Source of the DNA: Croceivirga sp. | GTDB lineage: Bacteria; Bacteroidota; Bacteroidia; Flavobacteriales; Flavobacteriaceae | DNA: 64,000 bases | Direction: 5' to 3' | Assembly (NCBI GenBank): GCA_028284935.1 | Contig: JANQQQ010000012.1 | Span: 434,001 to 498,000 of the forward strand | Shown: one piece after another, positions 43,273-52,642 of the stretch | Layout: every line of letters begins with the position of its first letter | Position numbering within the stretch: the stretch's first letter is position 1 | Notes under the pieces: model-generated | Told to the model about the DNA's origin: nothing | Database searches by the model: none | Seen by the model: only the letters and a program-made list of their open reading frames with translations | Program-made: the position numbers and the translations under genes

Positions 43273-44256
43273 ATGGTCAATTCTAAGTATTTTTTGTTCC
43301 TGTTTTTGCTTCCGCTTTTTTCGTTGGGGCAGTATACCGATGTCATCAATTCCAATCGCCCGGGCATTGGTGTTAGTGCGTATGCAGTCGGTAAGAACGT
43401 GGTGCAAGCCGAAACCGGATTTCTCTACGAAATGCGGGACCATAACCTTTTGAACAGGTCATCTTCAATTTTTGGGGGAGAATTGGCCCTTCGATATGGA
43501 TTCCTTTTTGAGCAATTGGAAATCAAATATGAGGGTACCTATATCAGTGAAAGTATTACATTTGACAATTTTGGAACGGAAGAGACGCGGACGGATTTTT
43601 CAAGAAACCGTATTGGGTTAAAATATCTGATATACGACAAATATAAAAATCCAGAAGCCAATAAGCCCAACCTTTACAGTTGGAGGGCCAACAATGTATT
43701 TCAGCTCAAAAATTTAATTCCCTCAGCGGTTTCAGTCTATGGCGGTGCTACCTTTAATTTAGGGGACAATCCGTTTTACCCGGAAGATGGCACCATTTCC
43801 TATCGGGCAATGATAGCCACCCAAAGTCGATTGACCCCAAAGTCCGTATTGATCACCAACATTGCCTATGACCGAATTACCACGGATTTCCCTGAATTGA
43901 GCTATGCCATTTCCGTTACCCGAGCATTTCGCAATCCAAAATGGAGCGTCTTTGTGGAACATCAAGGTATTCAAAGCGACCGCTTTTCTGACTTATTATT
44001 TCGAGGGGGTATCGCCCATTTGTTCAGTCCGAATTTTCAGGCTGATTTTAGTCTGGGCGCCAGCGTAAAGAATACTCCTTTTCGTGTTTTTGGAAGAACA
44101 GGATTGTCATACCGTTTGGATTTTCACCGTGACGAATTGGTTCCCATTGAAGATCAGAATCCCCAAAGTAAAATCAAGCGAAGCAGTATGAAAAAGAAGG
44201 GCAAAAAGAAGAGGACCAGAAAAGAGCGGAAAAAGAAGCGGGATTTTGATTTCTAG
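43273..44256 (+). CDS. Exported outer-membrane transporter-like protein with poly-lysine tail
   Basis: A 327-aa protein with signal peptide (YFLFLFLLPLFSLGQ). The mature part is beta-rich and resembles the MetA-pathway/phenol-degradation outer-membrane family (INSNRPGIGVSAYAVGKNVVQAETGF, LRYGFLFEQLEIKYE), so a porin-like barrel in the outer membrane is expected. After the last strand (RTGLSYRLDFHRDEL) comes an unusual 35-residue basic tail (KKKGKKKRTRKERKKKR) ending DFDF. Function unknown. It stands alone between divergent and convergent neighbours. Confidence 0.85.
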   Translation: MVNSKYFLFLFLLPLFSLGQYTDVINSNRPGIGVSAYAVGKNVVQAETGFLYEMRDHNLLNRSSSIFGGELALRYGFLFEQLEIKYEGTYISESITFDNFGTEETRTDFSRNRIGLKYLIYDKYKNPEANKPNLYSWRANNVFQLKNLIPSAVSVYGGATFNLGDNPFYPEDGTISYRAMIATQSRLTPKSVLITNIAYDRITTDFPELSYAISVTRAFRNPKWSVFVEHQGIQSDRFSDLLFRGGIAHLFSPNFQADFSLGASVKNTPFRVFGRTGLSYRLDFHRDELVPIEDQNPQSKIKRSSMKKKGKKKRTRKERKKKRDFDF

Positions 44257-44319
44257 GTAGCGGTTCCACTTTCCAGACCTTTATAATATTCTTATCATTG
44301 TGTTGCATAAATAAACACG

Positions 44320-45438
44320 ATGATTTCCGTAAAACAGGCCAAGACCCCTAAAGAACTAAAAGATTTTGTCACCTTTCCTTTTACCCTATACAAGAATAAT
44401 CCCTATTGGGTTCCACCGATAATTAAGGATGAACTTGAAACTTTTAATAGTAATAAGAATCCTGCATTTCAATCCGCAAAGGCCCAATTCTTTTTGGCCT
44501 ATCGGGAAAATACCATTGTAGGCCGCGTTGCGGCGATAATCAATCATATTGAAACCAAGGAGCAGGGCTTGAAAAAAATGCGTTTTGGCTGGTTTGATTT
44601 TGTGGATGATTTAGAAGTCTCGAAGGCGCTACTTGATAAAGTCGAAGAAATTGGCAAAGCCAACGAACTTGAATATATGGAAGGGCCCGTGGGATTTTCC
44701 AATCTGGACAAAGTTGGCGTGCTCATCGATGGCTTTGACCACATGGGCACCATGATTACTTGGTACAATCACCCCTACTACCAAAAACACTTTGAAACCC
44801 ATGGTTTTGTGAAGGAAAAAGAATATTTGGAGAACAAGTTCAAATTTGCTGCCGCTGACCCCAAACTATTTACCAAAGCCAACGAGCTGGTTAAAAAGCG
44901 CTATGGCTTAAAGCCCATGAACTTTAACAAAAGCAGTGAGGTTATGCCTTGGGCCGATAAAATGTTCGACCTTTTCAACGAAAGCTATGCCAAGCTTTCC
45001 TCTTTTGTAAAAATAACAGATGTTCAAAAGTCGTATTTTAAAGAAAAATATATCAAGTTCATCAATCCTGAATTTATCAAGTTTGTAGTGGATAAAGAGG
45101 ATACCATTATTGCCTTTGCCATTGTAATGCCCTCATTCTCCAGGGCACTTCAAAAAGCCAACGGGAAACTTTTCCCTTTTGGATTCATTCATCTGCTTAG
45201 GGCAAGAAAGAAAAGTAAGGACGTTATTTTTTATCTCATTGGAATCCATCCAGACTACCAAAATAAGGGTGTTACTGCCATTATCTTCAATGAATTCTAT
45301 CATACGTTCAAGAAACGGGGAGTGGAAAACTGCATTCGTACTCCTGAACTGGAGGAAAACACGGCCATCCGCCAAATGTGGAAGCACTTCAACCCGGTCA
45401 CCCATAAACGGAGAAGAACCTATAGAAAATCCATTTAA
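44320..45438 (+). CDS. GNAT-like acyltransferase, 372 aa
   Basis: A 372-aa soluble protein starting MISVKQAKTPKELKDF. The N-terminal half (PFTLYKNNPYWVPPIIKDEL) is a conserved block in bacterial acyltransferase-like proteins; the C-terminal half contains a GNAT motif A (YLIGIHPDYQNKGVTAIIF) for acyl-CoA binding. It therefore probably transfers an acyl group to an amine. The substrate is unknown. It ends six bases before the fructosamine-kinase-like gene, with which it is probably cotranscribed. Confidence 0.85.
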   Translation: MISVKQAKTPKELKDFVTFPFTLYKNNPYWVPPIIKDELETFNSNKNPAFQSAKAQFFLAYRENTIVGRVAAIINHIETKEQGLKKMRFGWFDFVDDLEVSKALLDKVEEIGKANELEYMEGPVGFSNLDKVGVLIDGFDHMGTMITWYNHPYYQKHFETHGFVKEKEYLENKFKFAAADPKLFTKANELVKKRYGLKPMNFNKSSEVMPWADKMFDLFNESYAKLSSFVKITDVQKSYFKEKYIKFINPEFIKFVVDKEDTIIAFAIVMPSFSRALQKANGKLFPFGFIHLLRARKKSKDVIFYLIGIHPDYQNKGVTAIIFNEFYHTFKKRGVENCIRTPELEENTAIRQMWKHFNPVTHKRRRTYRKSI

Positions 45439-45443
45439 CCCAT

Positions 45444-46298
45444 TTGAAGAAAGAACAGCTTGAGCGCATTTTAGGTGAACCCGTTATTACGGTCCGAACC
45501 CTTTCCGGAGGGGATATTGCCCATACAGAACGGGTAGATACCAAAAACAAGTCCTATCTTGTCAAATCAGGAAACTTTCCCAACGCAAAAGCGCTTTTTG
45601 AAAAAGAAGCAGATGGACTTACTGCAATCAAGAAATCCAAGACCATTGGTATCCCCAATATCATTGGAAACTATTCATTTGAAGGAACTTCCTGTCTCAT
45701 TTTAGCATTTATCAAAACAAAACAGGCAGGACCTAGGGATATGGAACGTTTTGGAAGGGAATTGGCCCGTTTACACCTTGCAACTAGAACAGACTTCTTT
45801 GGTTTTGAGACGGATAACTTTATTGGTAAGCTCCCACAAAGCAATCAAAAGCTTTCCGAGTGGTCCGTCTTTTACGTAAAGGAGCGTTTATTGCCACAAT
45901 TGAACTATGCCCTGAATTTAGGACGCTTAGGGCCCTCAGAGATTCCCAAACCGGAAAGCCTTATGGAAAGATGTCAGGAACTTTTCGGCACGGTATCCCC
46001 AGCTTTACTTCATGGTGACCTTTGGAGCGGTAATTATTTGATAGGTACCAACGGGGACCCCTATCTTATTGACCCTGCCGTATATCATGGCCATAATGAA
46101 GTAGATTTGGCCATGTCCAAACTATTTGGTGGTTTTTCAACCCCATTTTATGAGGCCTACCATGAAATTATTCCGAGGCATGAAAACCAAGCAGCCCTAG
46201 TAGACATCTACCAACTCTATTATCTTTTGGTCCATTTGAACCTATTTGGGAATTCGTACCGGAACGCAGTGGTCCACCTTTTGAAAAAGTACTTTTAA
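45444..46298 (+). CDS. Fructosamine/ketosamine-3-kinase family protein
   Basis: A 284-aa kinase-fold protein starting at TTG 45444 (LKKEQLERILGE); no ATG lies in a suitable position. The catalytic loop HGDLWSGNYLI and the metal motif LIDPAVYHGHNEVDLAM are diagnostic for the fructosamine kinase/aminoglycoside phosphotransferase group. Role: phosphorylation of sugars bound to protein amines at O3, starting the repair of glycation; other small substrates are possible. It forms a two-gene unit with the GNAT-like gene and converges on the oxoamine synthase. Confidence 0.92.
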   Translation: MKKEQLERILGEPVITVRTLSGGDIAHTERVDTKNKSYLVKSGNFPNAKALFEKEADGLTAIKKSKTIGIPNIIGNYSFEGTSCLILAFIKTKQAGPRDMERFGRELARLHLATRTDFFGFETDNFIGKLPQSNQKLSEWSVFYVKERLLPQLNYALNLGRLGPSEIPKPESLMERCQELFGTVSPALLHGDLWSGNYLIGTNGDPYLIDPAVYHGHNEVDLAMSKLFGGFSTPFYEAYHEIIPRHENQAALVDIYQLYYLLVHLNLFGNSYRNAVVHLLKKYF

Positions 46299-47558
46299 CT
46301 ACTCTCCCATAGCTGCCGCTACGGCTGCAGAAAGTCGCTTGTAGGTCCCATTCTGTAAACGTTCTCGAATGGACGAGAAGGCCTCCAAGGTCTCGGCAAT
46401 ATCTTCCATGGTATGGGTAGCTGTTGGAATCAGTCTTAACAGGATCAGTCCCTTGGGGATAACAGGATAAACAACGATAGAGCAGAAAATCCCATGATTC
46501 TCCCTTAAATCCTTTACTAAGGCCATCGCTTCCGGAATACTACCATTCAAATATACGGGGGTGACACAACTTTGCGTTGTACCGATATCAAATCCTCTTT
46601 CCTTGAGGCCATTTTGAAGCGCATTTACATTTTCCCATAGTTTGGCTTTCAGCTCTGGCATATTTTTTAACATATCCAAGCGCTTTAATGCCCCTTTAAC
46701 AAAAACCATGGGCAATGATTTTGCAAACATTTGGGAGCGCATGTTGTATTTCAAGTAGTCAATAATTCCCTGATGTGCTGCAACAAAGGCTCCTATACCG
46801 GCCATGGACTTGGCGAAGGTTGCCAAATACACATCAATATCATCTTGAATACCTTGCTCCTCCCCTGCACCAGCGCCGGTCTTACCCAAGGTTCCAAAAC
46901 CGTGGGCATCATCAACCAATAACCGAAACTTGAATTTCTTTTTGAGTGCTACGATTTCCTTGAGAATCCCTTGCTCACCGCGCATTCCAAAAACCCCCTC
47001 GGAGATGACCAGAATACCACCCCCGGTCTCATTGGCAAGCTTTGTAGCCCGCTCCAAATTCTTCTCCAGACTTTCAACATCATTATGTTTGAACGTAAAT
47101 CGCTTGCCCACATGTAATCGAACGCCATCAATAATACACGCATGGCAATCCACATCGTATACTATAATATCATCTTTAGCTACCAGGGCGTCGACCACCG
47201 ACATGAATCCCTGATATCCAAAATTCAATAAGTAGGAGGCTTCCTTGTTCACAAAAGCCGCCAGTTCCTTCTCCAACTGCTCATGATAATTGGTATGACC
47301 GCTCATCATACGGGCACCCATTGGATATGCCGTGCCGTGCTCCAAGGCGGCATCGGAATCTACTTTTTTTATTTCAGGAAGATTGGCCAGACCCAAATAA
47401 TCATTGATACTCCATGTAATTACCTCCTTACCTCGAAACTTCATTCGGTTAGAGATGGGACCCTCTAATTTTGGAAAGACAAAATACCCTTCGGCCTGGG
47501 AAGCCCACTTGCCCAAAGGACCTTTATTCTCAATTATTCGGTCAAAAATATCGCGCAT
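46299..47558 (-). CDS. PLP-dependent alpha-oxoamine synthase (serine palmitoyltransferase-like)
   Basis: A 419-aa fold-type I PLP enzyme of the group with serine palmitoyltransferase, KBL and BioF. The PLP lysine is K250 (YLATFAKSMAG), D216 and H219 lie in VDDAHGFG, and the N-terminal GPLGKWASQAEGYFVFPKLE block is a conserved feature of the Bacteroidota version. Reaction: decarboxylative condensation of an acyl thioester with an amino acid. The substrate could be serine (sphingolipid), cysteate (sulfonolipid) or glycine. A consensus promoter lies 23 bases upstream. See the neighbouring cysteine-synthase-like gene. Confidence 0.88.
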   Translation of the reverse strand: MRDIFDRIIENKGPLGKWASQAEGYFVFPKLEGPISNRMKFRGKEVITWSINDYLGLANLPEIKKVDSDAALEHGTAYPMGARMMSGHTNYHEQLEKELAAFVNKEASYLLNFGYQGFMSVVDALVAKDDIIVYDVDCHACIIDGVRLHVGKRFTFKHNDVESLEKNLERATKLANETGGGILVISEGVFGMRGEQGILKEIVALKKKFKFRLLVDDAHGFGTLGKTGAGAGEEQGIQDDIDVYLATFAKSMAGIGAFVAAHQGIIDYLKYNMRSQMFAKSLPMVFVKGALKRLDMLKNMPELKAKLWENVNALQNGLKERGFDIGTTQSCVTPVYLNGSIPEAMALVKDLRENHGIFCSIVVYPVIPKGLILLRLIPTATHTMEDIAETLEAFSSIRERLQNGTYKRLSAAVAAAMGE

Positions 47559-47580
47559 CTTGCTAAAATTTATTGAACTG

Positions 47581-47610
47581 CAAAAATAGGTATTTATGCC
47601 AATCTTACAA
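47581..47610 (-). promoter_or_regulatory. Full Bacteroidota promoter of the oxoamine synthase gene
   Basis: On the minus strand TTG (47610-47608), 19-nt spacer and TATTTTTG (47588-47581) match TTG-N17..23-TAnnTTTG in all positions. The ATG lies 23 bases further. Confidence 0.7.
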
Positions 47611-47627
47611 CGTTGACTGGTTAAAAC

Positions 47628-47655
47628 AAAAAAGGCAATACCTTACCGTATTGCC
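47628..47655 (-). terminator. Terminator of the cysteine-synthase-like gene
   Basis: On the minus strand GGCAATAC-GGTAAG-GTATTGCC followed by TTTTTT (47633-47628). It separates this gene from the oxoamine synthase promoter. Confidence 0.82.
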
Positions 47656-47679
47656 CCTATCCTTCGTAAACTTTAGGCT

Positions 47680-48720
47680 TTACTTGATATACTTGATTTC
47701 TTTTGGCTTGGGTAATTTCCCATCTTCGAAAAAACCTTGATTGGTCATCCATTCATCACTATAAACCTTACTCATATAACGGGACCCATGGTCCGGAAAA
47801 ATAATCACGACATTGCTATCCGCTCCAAATTCCCCCTCCATATGGTATTGCTTAACCGCTTGCATCGCTGCACCACTGGTGTACCCAACAAACAGTCCCT
47901 CCGTATGGGCAATCTCCCTCGCCATATGGGCACTTTCGGCGTCAGTGACCTTGATATACCTGTCGATACTGTTGAAATCCGTGGCCGAAGGGATGAGGTT
48001 CTTCCCCAAACCCTCGATACGATAGGGATAGACCTCATTGTGGTCAAACTCCCCCGTTTCGTGGTACTTTTTTAGTACGGAACCGTAGGCATCCACCGCT
48101 AATATCTTGATGTTTGAATTTTGTTCCTTAAGAAACCTAGAAATCCCGGAAATGGTCCCTCCCGTTCCACTACATGCCACTAAATGGGTGATTTGACCAT
48201 CTGTTTGTTCCCATATTTCAGGTCCTGTGGTGGTATAATGGGCATCTATATTCAGCTCATTGAAATACTGATTAATATAGATGGAGCCTAGGGTTTCTTT
48301 ATGCAATCTTTTTGCGACCTCATAATACGACCTAGGATCATCGGCACTTACATGGGCCGGGCAAACATATACTTCAGCACCCATAGCCTTCAACATGTCA
48401 ATCTTATCAGGCGAAGATTTAGAGCTTACCGCCAAAATACAACGGTACCCCTTGACCATACTTGCCATAGCAAGACTGAATCCTGTGTTGCCGGATGTAG
48501 TTTCTATGATAGTACTGCCTTTCTTTAAGATTTCCCTGCGCTCCGCCTCTTCAATAATATGAACCGCAATCCGGTCTTTAGCCGAGTGCCCGGGATTAAA
48601 GGATTCCAATTTTGCGAAATAATTTCCTGAAAGGGATTGGGTGATTTTGTCCAATCGAATTAGAGGGGTGTTTCCTACCAATTCCAGAATGTTGTTGTAG
48701 GCCTTAATCGTACTTTTCAT
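47680..48720 (-). CDS. Cysteine-synthase/cystathionine beta-synthase-like PLP enzyme
   Basis: A 346-aa fold-type II PLP enzyme. K48 in HSAKDRIA is the Schiff-base lysine; TTSGNTG (74-80) binds the substrate carboxylate and SGTGGTIS the PLP phosphate. The block [19 protein letters not shown] is nearer to cystathionine beta-synthase than to CysK, but no CBS regulatory domain is present. Options: cystathionine beta-synthase, O-acetylserine sulfhydrylase or cysteate synthase. Its location beside the oxoamine synthase makes the last worth testing. A -7 element lies 36 bases upstream and a terminator follows the gene. Confidence 0.88.
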   Translation of the reverse strand: MKSTIKAYNNILELVGNTPLIRLDKITQSLSGNYFAKLESFNPGHSAKDRIAVHIIEEAERREILKKGSTIIETTSGNTGFSLAMASMVKGYRCILAVSSKSSPDKIDMLKAMGAEVYVCPAHVSADDPRSYYEVAKRLHKETLGSIYINQYFNELNIDAHYTTTGPEIWEQTDGQITHLVACSGTGGTISGISRFLKEQNSNIKILAVDAYGSVLKKYHETGEFDHNEVYPYRIEGLGKNLIPSATDFNSIDRYIKVTDAESAHMAREIAHTEGLFVGYTSGAAMQAVKQYHMEGEFGADSNVVIIFPDHGSRYMSKVYSDEWMTNQGFFEDGKLPKPKEIKYIK

Positions 48721-48755
48721 AGTTAAGCTAGGTCAAGGAAAAACATTTCCAGCGG

Positions 48756-48763
48756 CAAAATTA
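48756..48763 (-). promoter_or_regulatory. -7 element for the cysteine-synthase-like gene
   Basis: TAATTTTG on the minus strand, perfect TAnnTTTG, 35 bases before ATG 48720. No -33 TTG seen. Confidence 0.5.
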
Positions 48764-48776
48764 ACCTTTTTTTATT

Positions 48777-50903
48777 TTATGGGATTTTTCCTTCCAAATC
48801 CAAGAGGAAAGCATACTCCTTTGCCGTTTCCTTCAAGGCCTCAAACCGACCCGAGGCCCCACCATGCCCAGCATCCATGTTGGTATCCAAAAAAAGTAAA
48901 TTCCCATCCGTTTTCATATCCCTTAATTTGGCCACCCATTTCGCAGGTTCCCAATATTGAACTTGGGAATCGTGTAATCCGGTAGAAACATACATATTAG
49001 GGTATTCTTTGACTTGGACCTGATCATAAGGGGAGTAACTCAACATATAATCGTAATAAAGCTTCTCGTTGGGATTGCCCCACTCATCGTACTCGCTCGT
49101 GGTAAGGGGTATGGAATCGTCCAACATCGTAGTGACCACATCAACAAATGGGACTGCAGCAATGACACCATGATATAGCTCCGGAGCCATATTCACTACC
49201 GCACCCATTAAGAGGCCACCGGCGGAGCCCCCCATGGCGTAGAGATGGTCCGCGGAGGTATACTTGTTCTCAATCAAAAACTTCGAACAATCCACAAAAT
49301 CGGTAAACGTGTTCTTCTTGTTGAGTAACCTCCCGTCTTCATACCAAGGTCTTCCCAAATACTCTCCCCCACGAACATGGGCTATGGCATAAATAAATCC
49401 CCTATCCAACAGACTCAAACGGACGGAAGAAAAATAAGGGTCGGTGGTGTTACCATAGGAACCATATGCATATTGCAACAGCGGACTGGAACCATTCAAT
49501 GGTGTGTCTTTATGATAGACCAATGAAATGGGCACTTTTAAGCCATCCCTGGCGTTGGCCCAAACTCGCTTGGAACGGTAATTTGCCTTGTCAAATTTTC
49601 CGCCCAACACTTCCTGTTCCTTTAAAATCCTTTGCCCTTGGGTCTCCATATCAAACTCAATAATAGAGTAAGGGGCTTCCATGGCAATGTAAAAATAGCG
49701 CAGTTTGTTGGTGTCAAAATCAAGATTGGTGGTTGTTCCCGCAACATAAGTTTCACTTTCAAAAGGTAGGTAATAACTATCACCATTGGCCCAATTGACA
49801 ATTTTCATCTTGTTAAGACCTTGATCCCGTTCGGATATCACGTAAAAATTCTTGAATATCTCAATGTCTTCCAAAAGCACCTCATCCTGATGCGGAATAA
49901 ACTCTTGCCAGTTTGTTGATGAAGTCTTGGAAATAGGAGTCTTCATTAATTTGAAGTTCGTAGCACCGTCTTTGTTGGTCAAAATATAAAAATAGTCCCC
50001 AAAATGACTAATTTCATATTCAAGGCCACGCTCCCTTTCAGAAAACATTTTGAAAGTACCATCAGGTTGGTCAGCAGGCAATATTTGATATTCGGAAGTC
50101 ATGGTACTTGTAGAACCAATGACAATAAAGTCCCTTGATTTTGTTTTGTACACGAAAGTGTAAAAGGTTTCATCCTCTTCATGATGAACCAGTTCATCTT
50201 CTCCAGAAGGAGTATTCAATCTGTGCTTGTAAATTTTGTCGGATCGAAGGGTAACGGAATCTTTCTTTGTGTAAAAAAGCGTTTCGCTGTCAGCCGCCCA
50301 AACAGCTCCTCCCGTAGTATTCTCAATTCTATCGGGATATAATTCCCCAGTTTCCAGGTTCTTGATTTGAATGGTGTATTGCCTGCGGGAAACGGTGTCC
50401 ACAGCAAAAGCCGCCAGTTTGTTGTTTGGACTTACCGAAATACCCCTTAAATTAAAAAAATCGTGGCCCTGGGCCAACTCATTGCAATTGAACAAAATTT
50501 CTTCTTCAGCGTCCAAACTTCCCTTTTTACGGGAATAGATAGGATATTCACTACCTTTTTCATATCGTGTGATGTAGAAATACCCATTCAACTTATAGGG
50601 AACTGAAGAATCATCTTCCTTGATTCTGGATTTCATCTCCTGAAACAGTTCCGTTTGAAACGCTTCGGTATGGGCGGTCATTTTTTGGTAATACTCATTT
50701 TCTTCCTCCAAATAGGCAATGACTTCTTGATTTTCCCGATCGTTCAACCAAAAATAATTGTCAACACGCACATCTCCATGTTTTTCAAGTTCTTTGGGCT
50801 TCTTTTTAGCAATTGGAGGTTGAATATCCATGGACTTTTTATCAGTTTTGGTACAAGAGGCTGCAAAAATAAGACACAAAAACAAGAGCGGGCATTTTTT
50901 CAT
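48777..50903 (-). CDS. Prolyl oligopeptidase family S9A lipoprotein (oligopeptidase B-like)
   Basis: A 708-aa protein. The start is ATG 50903 because it yields a lipoprotein signal MKKCPLLFLCLIFAASC; the open frame upstream is antisense to the YbaB gene. Residues 40-440 are a beta-propeller (VDNYFWLNDRENQEVIAYLE is the family hallmark), followed by an alpha/beta hydrolase domain with GGSAGG (Ser near 560), a late Asp (THxDSQV-like GLHDSQVQY) and His (MDAGHGGASG). Role: cleavage of short peptides after basic residues, here in the envelope. Divergent from the YbaB gene with 55 bases between. Confidence 0.93.
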   Translation of the reverse strand: MKKCPLLFLCLIFAASCTKTDKKSMDIQPPIAKKKPKELEKHGDVRVDNYFWLNDRENQEVIAYLEEENEYYQKMTAHTEAFQTELFQEMKSRIKEDDSSVPYKLNGYFYITRYEKGSEYPIYSRKKGSLDAEEEILFNCNELAQGHDFFNLRGISVSPNNKLAAFAVDTVSRRQYTIQIKNLETGELYPDRIENTTGGAVWAADSETLFYTKKDSVTLRSDKIYKHRLNTPSGEDELVHHEEDETFYTFVYKTKSRDFIVIGSTSTMTSEYQILPADQPDGTFKMFSERERGLEYEISHFGDYFYILTNKDGATNFKLMKTPISKTSSTNWQEFIPHQDEVLLEDIEIFKNFYVISERDQGLNKMKIVNWANGDSYYLPFESETYVAGTTTNLDFDTNKLRYFYIAMEAPYSIIEFDMETQGQRILKEQEVLGGKFDKANYRSKRVWANARDGLKVPISLVYHKDTPLNGSSPLLQYAYGSYGNTTDPYFSSVRLSLLDRGFIYAIAHVRGGEYLGRPWYEDGRLLNKKNTFTDFVDCSKFLIENKYTSADHLYAMGGSAGGLLMGAVVNMAPELYHGVIAAVPFVDVVTTMLDDSIPLTTSEYDEWGNPNEKLYYDYMLSYSPYDQVQVKEYPNMYVSTGLHDSQVQYWEPAKWVAKLRDMKTDGNLLFLDTNMDAGHGGASGRFEALKETAKEYAFLLDLEGKIP

Positions 50904-50958
50904 TTTGGAAAATTTGAGAGCCAATTTACTACTTTTGAAAGGATAAAAAGGAGAAACT

Positions 50959-51285
50959 ATGTTTGGAGACCTCATGGGCATGATGGGAAAACTTAAGGAA
51001 GCCCAAAAGAAAGTGGAAGCGACCAAAAAAAGGTTGGATACGGTCATGGTTGAAGAAACATCCAGTGACGGAACCATCAAAATAAGGCTTACAGCCAATC
51101 GCGAAATAAAATCCATTACAATTGATGAATCCCTGCTAACCGATAAAGAACAGTTAGAGGATTATCTCATCCTTACACTAAATAGAGCCATTGGGAAGGC
51201 TTCCAAAATCCAGGAAGTCGAATTAGGTGCTGTTGCTAAGGAGGGCATGCCACAAATTCCTGGGATGGATGGTCTTTTCAAATAA
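50959..51285 (+). CDS. YbaB/EbfC family nucleoid-associated protein
   Basis: A 108-aa protein: [20 protein letters not shown] at the start and the family pattern [21 protein letters not shown] in the middle. It forms a tweezer-like dimer that binds DNA without strict sequence specificity. Usually it is next to dnaX/recR, but not here. Soluble and cytoplasmic. It lies 29 bases before the YegP-like gene. Confidence 0.94.
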   Translation: MFGDLMGMMGKLKEAQKKVEATKKRLDTVMVEETSSDGTIKIRLTANREIKSITIDESLLTDKEQLEDYLILTLNRAIGKASKIQEVELGAVAKEGMPQIPGMDGLFK

Positions 51286-51314
51286 CCATACCCCTAAAAT
51301 TTGTACATTGGGTT

Positions 51315-51608
51315 ATGGTTGAAATTGTAAAGAACAAAACTGGGGAGTATCAACTTCATTTCAAATCTTCGACTGGCAGTTCATTACTCAAAAGCATCTC
51401 TTTTAAAAGTGAGGAAGATGCAGAGGCCATCCTTCAGCGCATTATTGCAAAACCAATTTTTGAACGAAAGACCAACCATCAAGGTAAGTTCATGGTTTCT
51501 TTAAAAACGGCCTCGGGAGAACAGGTTGGTCAAAGTAATATGTATACCTCGGAGGCCGGAATGGAAAACGGTATTAAAAACCTAATAAAGAGCTTTTCGG
51601 ATTCTTAA
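51315..51608 (+). CDS. YegP-like protein (two DUF1508 repeats)
   Basis: A 97-aa protein built from two similar halves, each with a FK/MVSLKT-SG pattern: EYQLHFKSSTGSSLLKSI and KFMVSLKTASGEQVGQSN. This is the YegP/DUF1508 layout; the fold is known but the function is not. No signal peptide. Together with the YbaB gene it forms a short plus-strand unit and overlaps the end of ltaE by four bases (convergent). Confidence 0.9.
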   Translation: MVEIVKNKTGEYQLHFKSSTGSSLLKSISFKSEEDAEAILQRIIAKPIFERKTNHQGKFMVSLKTASGEQVGQSNMYTSEAGMENGIKNLIKSFSDS

Positions 51609-52630
51609 ATCAGTTGCTTTACTACTTTCAAGAAATGTCTATGCATCTCCGATGTATAGTCCAAGTGTGTTACTATCCTTAACTTTCCTTGCCCCATTCC
51701 AATAATGGAGATGTTATTCCGAGCTAACTTTTGAAGAAAATCCTGTTCCAAAATTTTGGATTGGTCCAACTCAAAAATGATGATGTTGGTCTCTATGGGC
51801 TCCACTTTTTTAATGAAATGGAGTTTCCTGAGAACGTCCCCTATATCCTTTGCTCGTTTGTGGTCTTCAGCCAACCGTTCCCTATGGTGGTCCAAAGCAT
51901 AAATCCCACAGGCGGCCAGATATCCTGCTTGACGCATTCCCCCTCCTAAAATCTTGCGGACGCGAATGGCGTCATAAATCAATTTTTTGCTTCCTGCCAA
52001 AACAGAACCGACAGGACAGCCCAGTCCCTTACTCAAACACACGCTTATGGAATCAAAAAGTTCACCGTATTGTTTTGGAGATTCATTTTTTGCAATCAAT
52101 GCATTCCAAAGGCGTGCCCCATCCAGGTGGTACCGTAACTGATGTTTATCACAGACGTCCCGAATATGCTGGAGTTCCTCAAAATCCCAGCACGCGCCCC
52201 CACCTTTATTGGTGGTGTTTTCAATACAGACCAAACTTGTGAGTGGACTATGGTAAAAGTCTGGTGGATTAATGGCAGCTTCCACCTGTTCTGCTTTCAT
52301 CATTCCCCGATGACCATCCACGAGTTTGCAGGAGACACCACTGTTAAAGCTTGCCCCTCCTCCTTCGTAGTTATAAACATGTGCATATTTGTCACAGATG
52401 ATCTGCTCCCCAGGATTGGTATGGAGTTTAATCGCCGTTTGATTGGTCATACTACCGCTTGGAAAGAAAAGGGCAGCTTCCTTTCCAAACATTTCAGCTA
52501 CTTTTTCTTCAAGAGCATTGACCGATGGGTCGTTCTTAAAAACATCGTCCCCTACCTTAGCCTCCATCATGGCCTTCAGCATCCCTGAAGTAGGCCGGGT
52601 AACGGTGTCACTTATAAGGTTAATTTCCAT
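51605..52630 (-). CDS. ltaE: Low-specificity L-threonine aldolase
   Basis: A 341-aa PLP enzyme of full family length. N-terminal LISDTVTRPTSGMLKAM and GDDVFKNDPSVNALEEKVAE are diagnostic. The PLP lysine is in CLSKGLGCPVGS, and HLDGARLWNA binds the cofactor. Role: cleavage of L-threonine or allo-threonine to glycine and acetaldehyde in the cytoplasm. It lies 12 bases downstream of the metalloprotease gene on the same strand. Confidence 0.95.
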   Translation of the reverse strand: MEINLISDTVTRPTSGMLKAMMEAKVGDDVFKNDPSVNALEEKVAEMFGKEAALFFPSGSMTNQTAIKLHTNPGEQIICDKYAHVYNYEGGGASFNSGVSCKLVDGHRGMMKAEQVEAAINPPDFYHSPLTSLVCIENTTNKGGGACWDFEELQHIRDVCDKHQLRYHLDGARLWNALIAKNESPKQYGELFDSISVCLSKGLGCPVGSVLAGSKKLIYDAIRVRKILGGGMRQAGYLAACGIYALDHHRERLAEDHKRAKDIGDVLRKLHFIKKVEPIETNIIIFELDQSKILEQDFLQKLARNNISIIGMGQGKLRIVTHLDYTSEMHRHFLKVVKQLI

Positions 52631-52642
52631 AACGAAGAAGGA

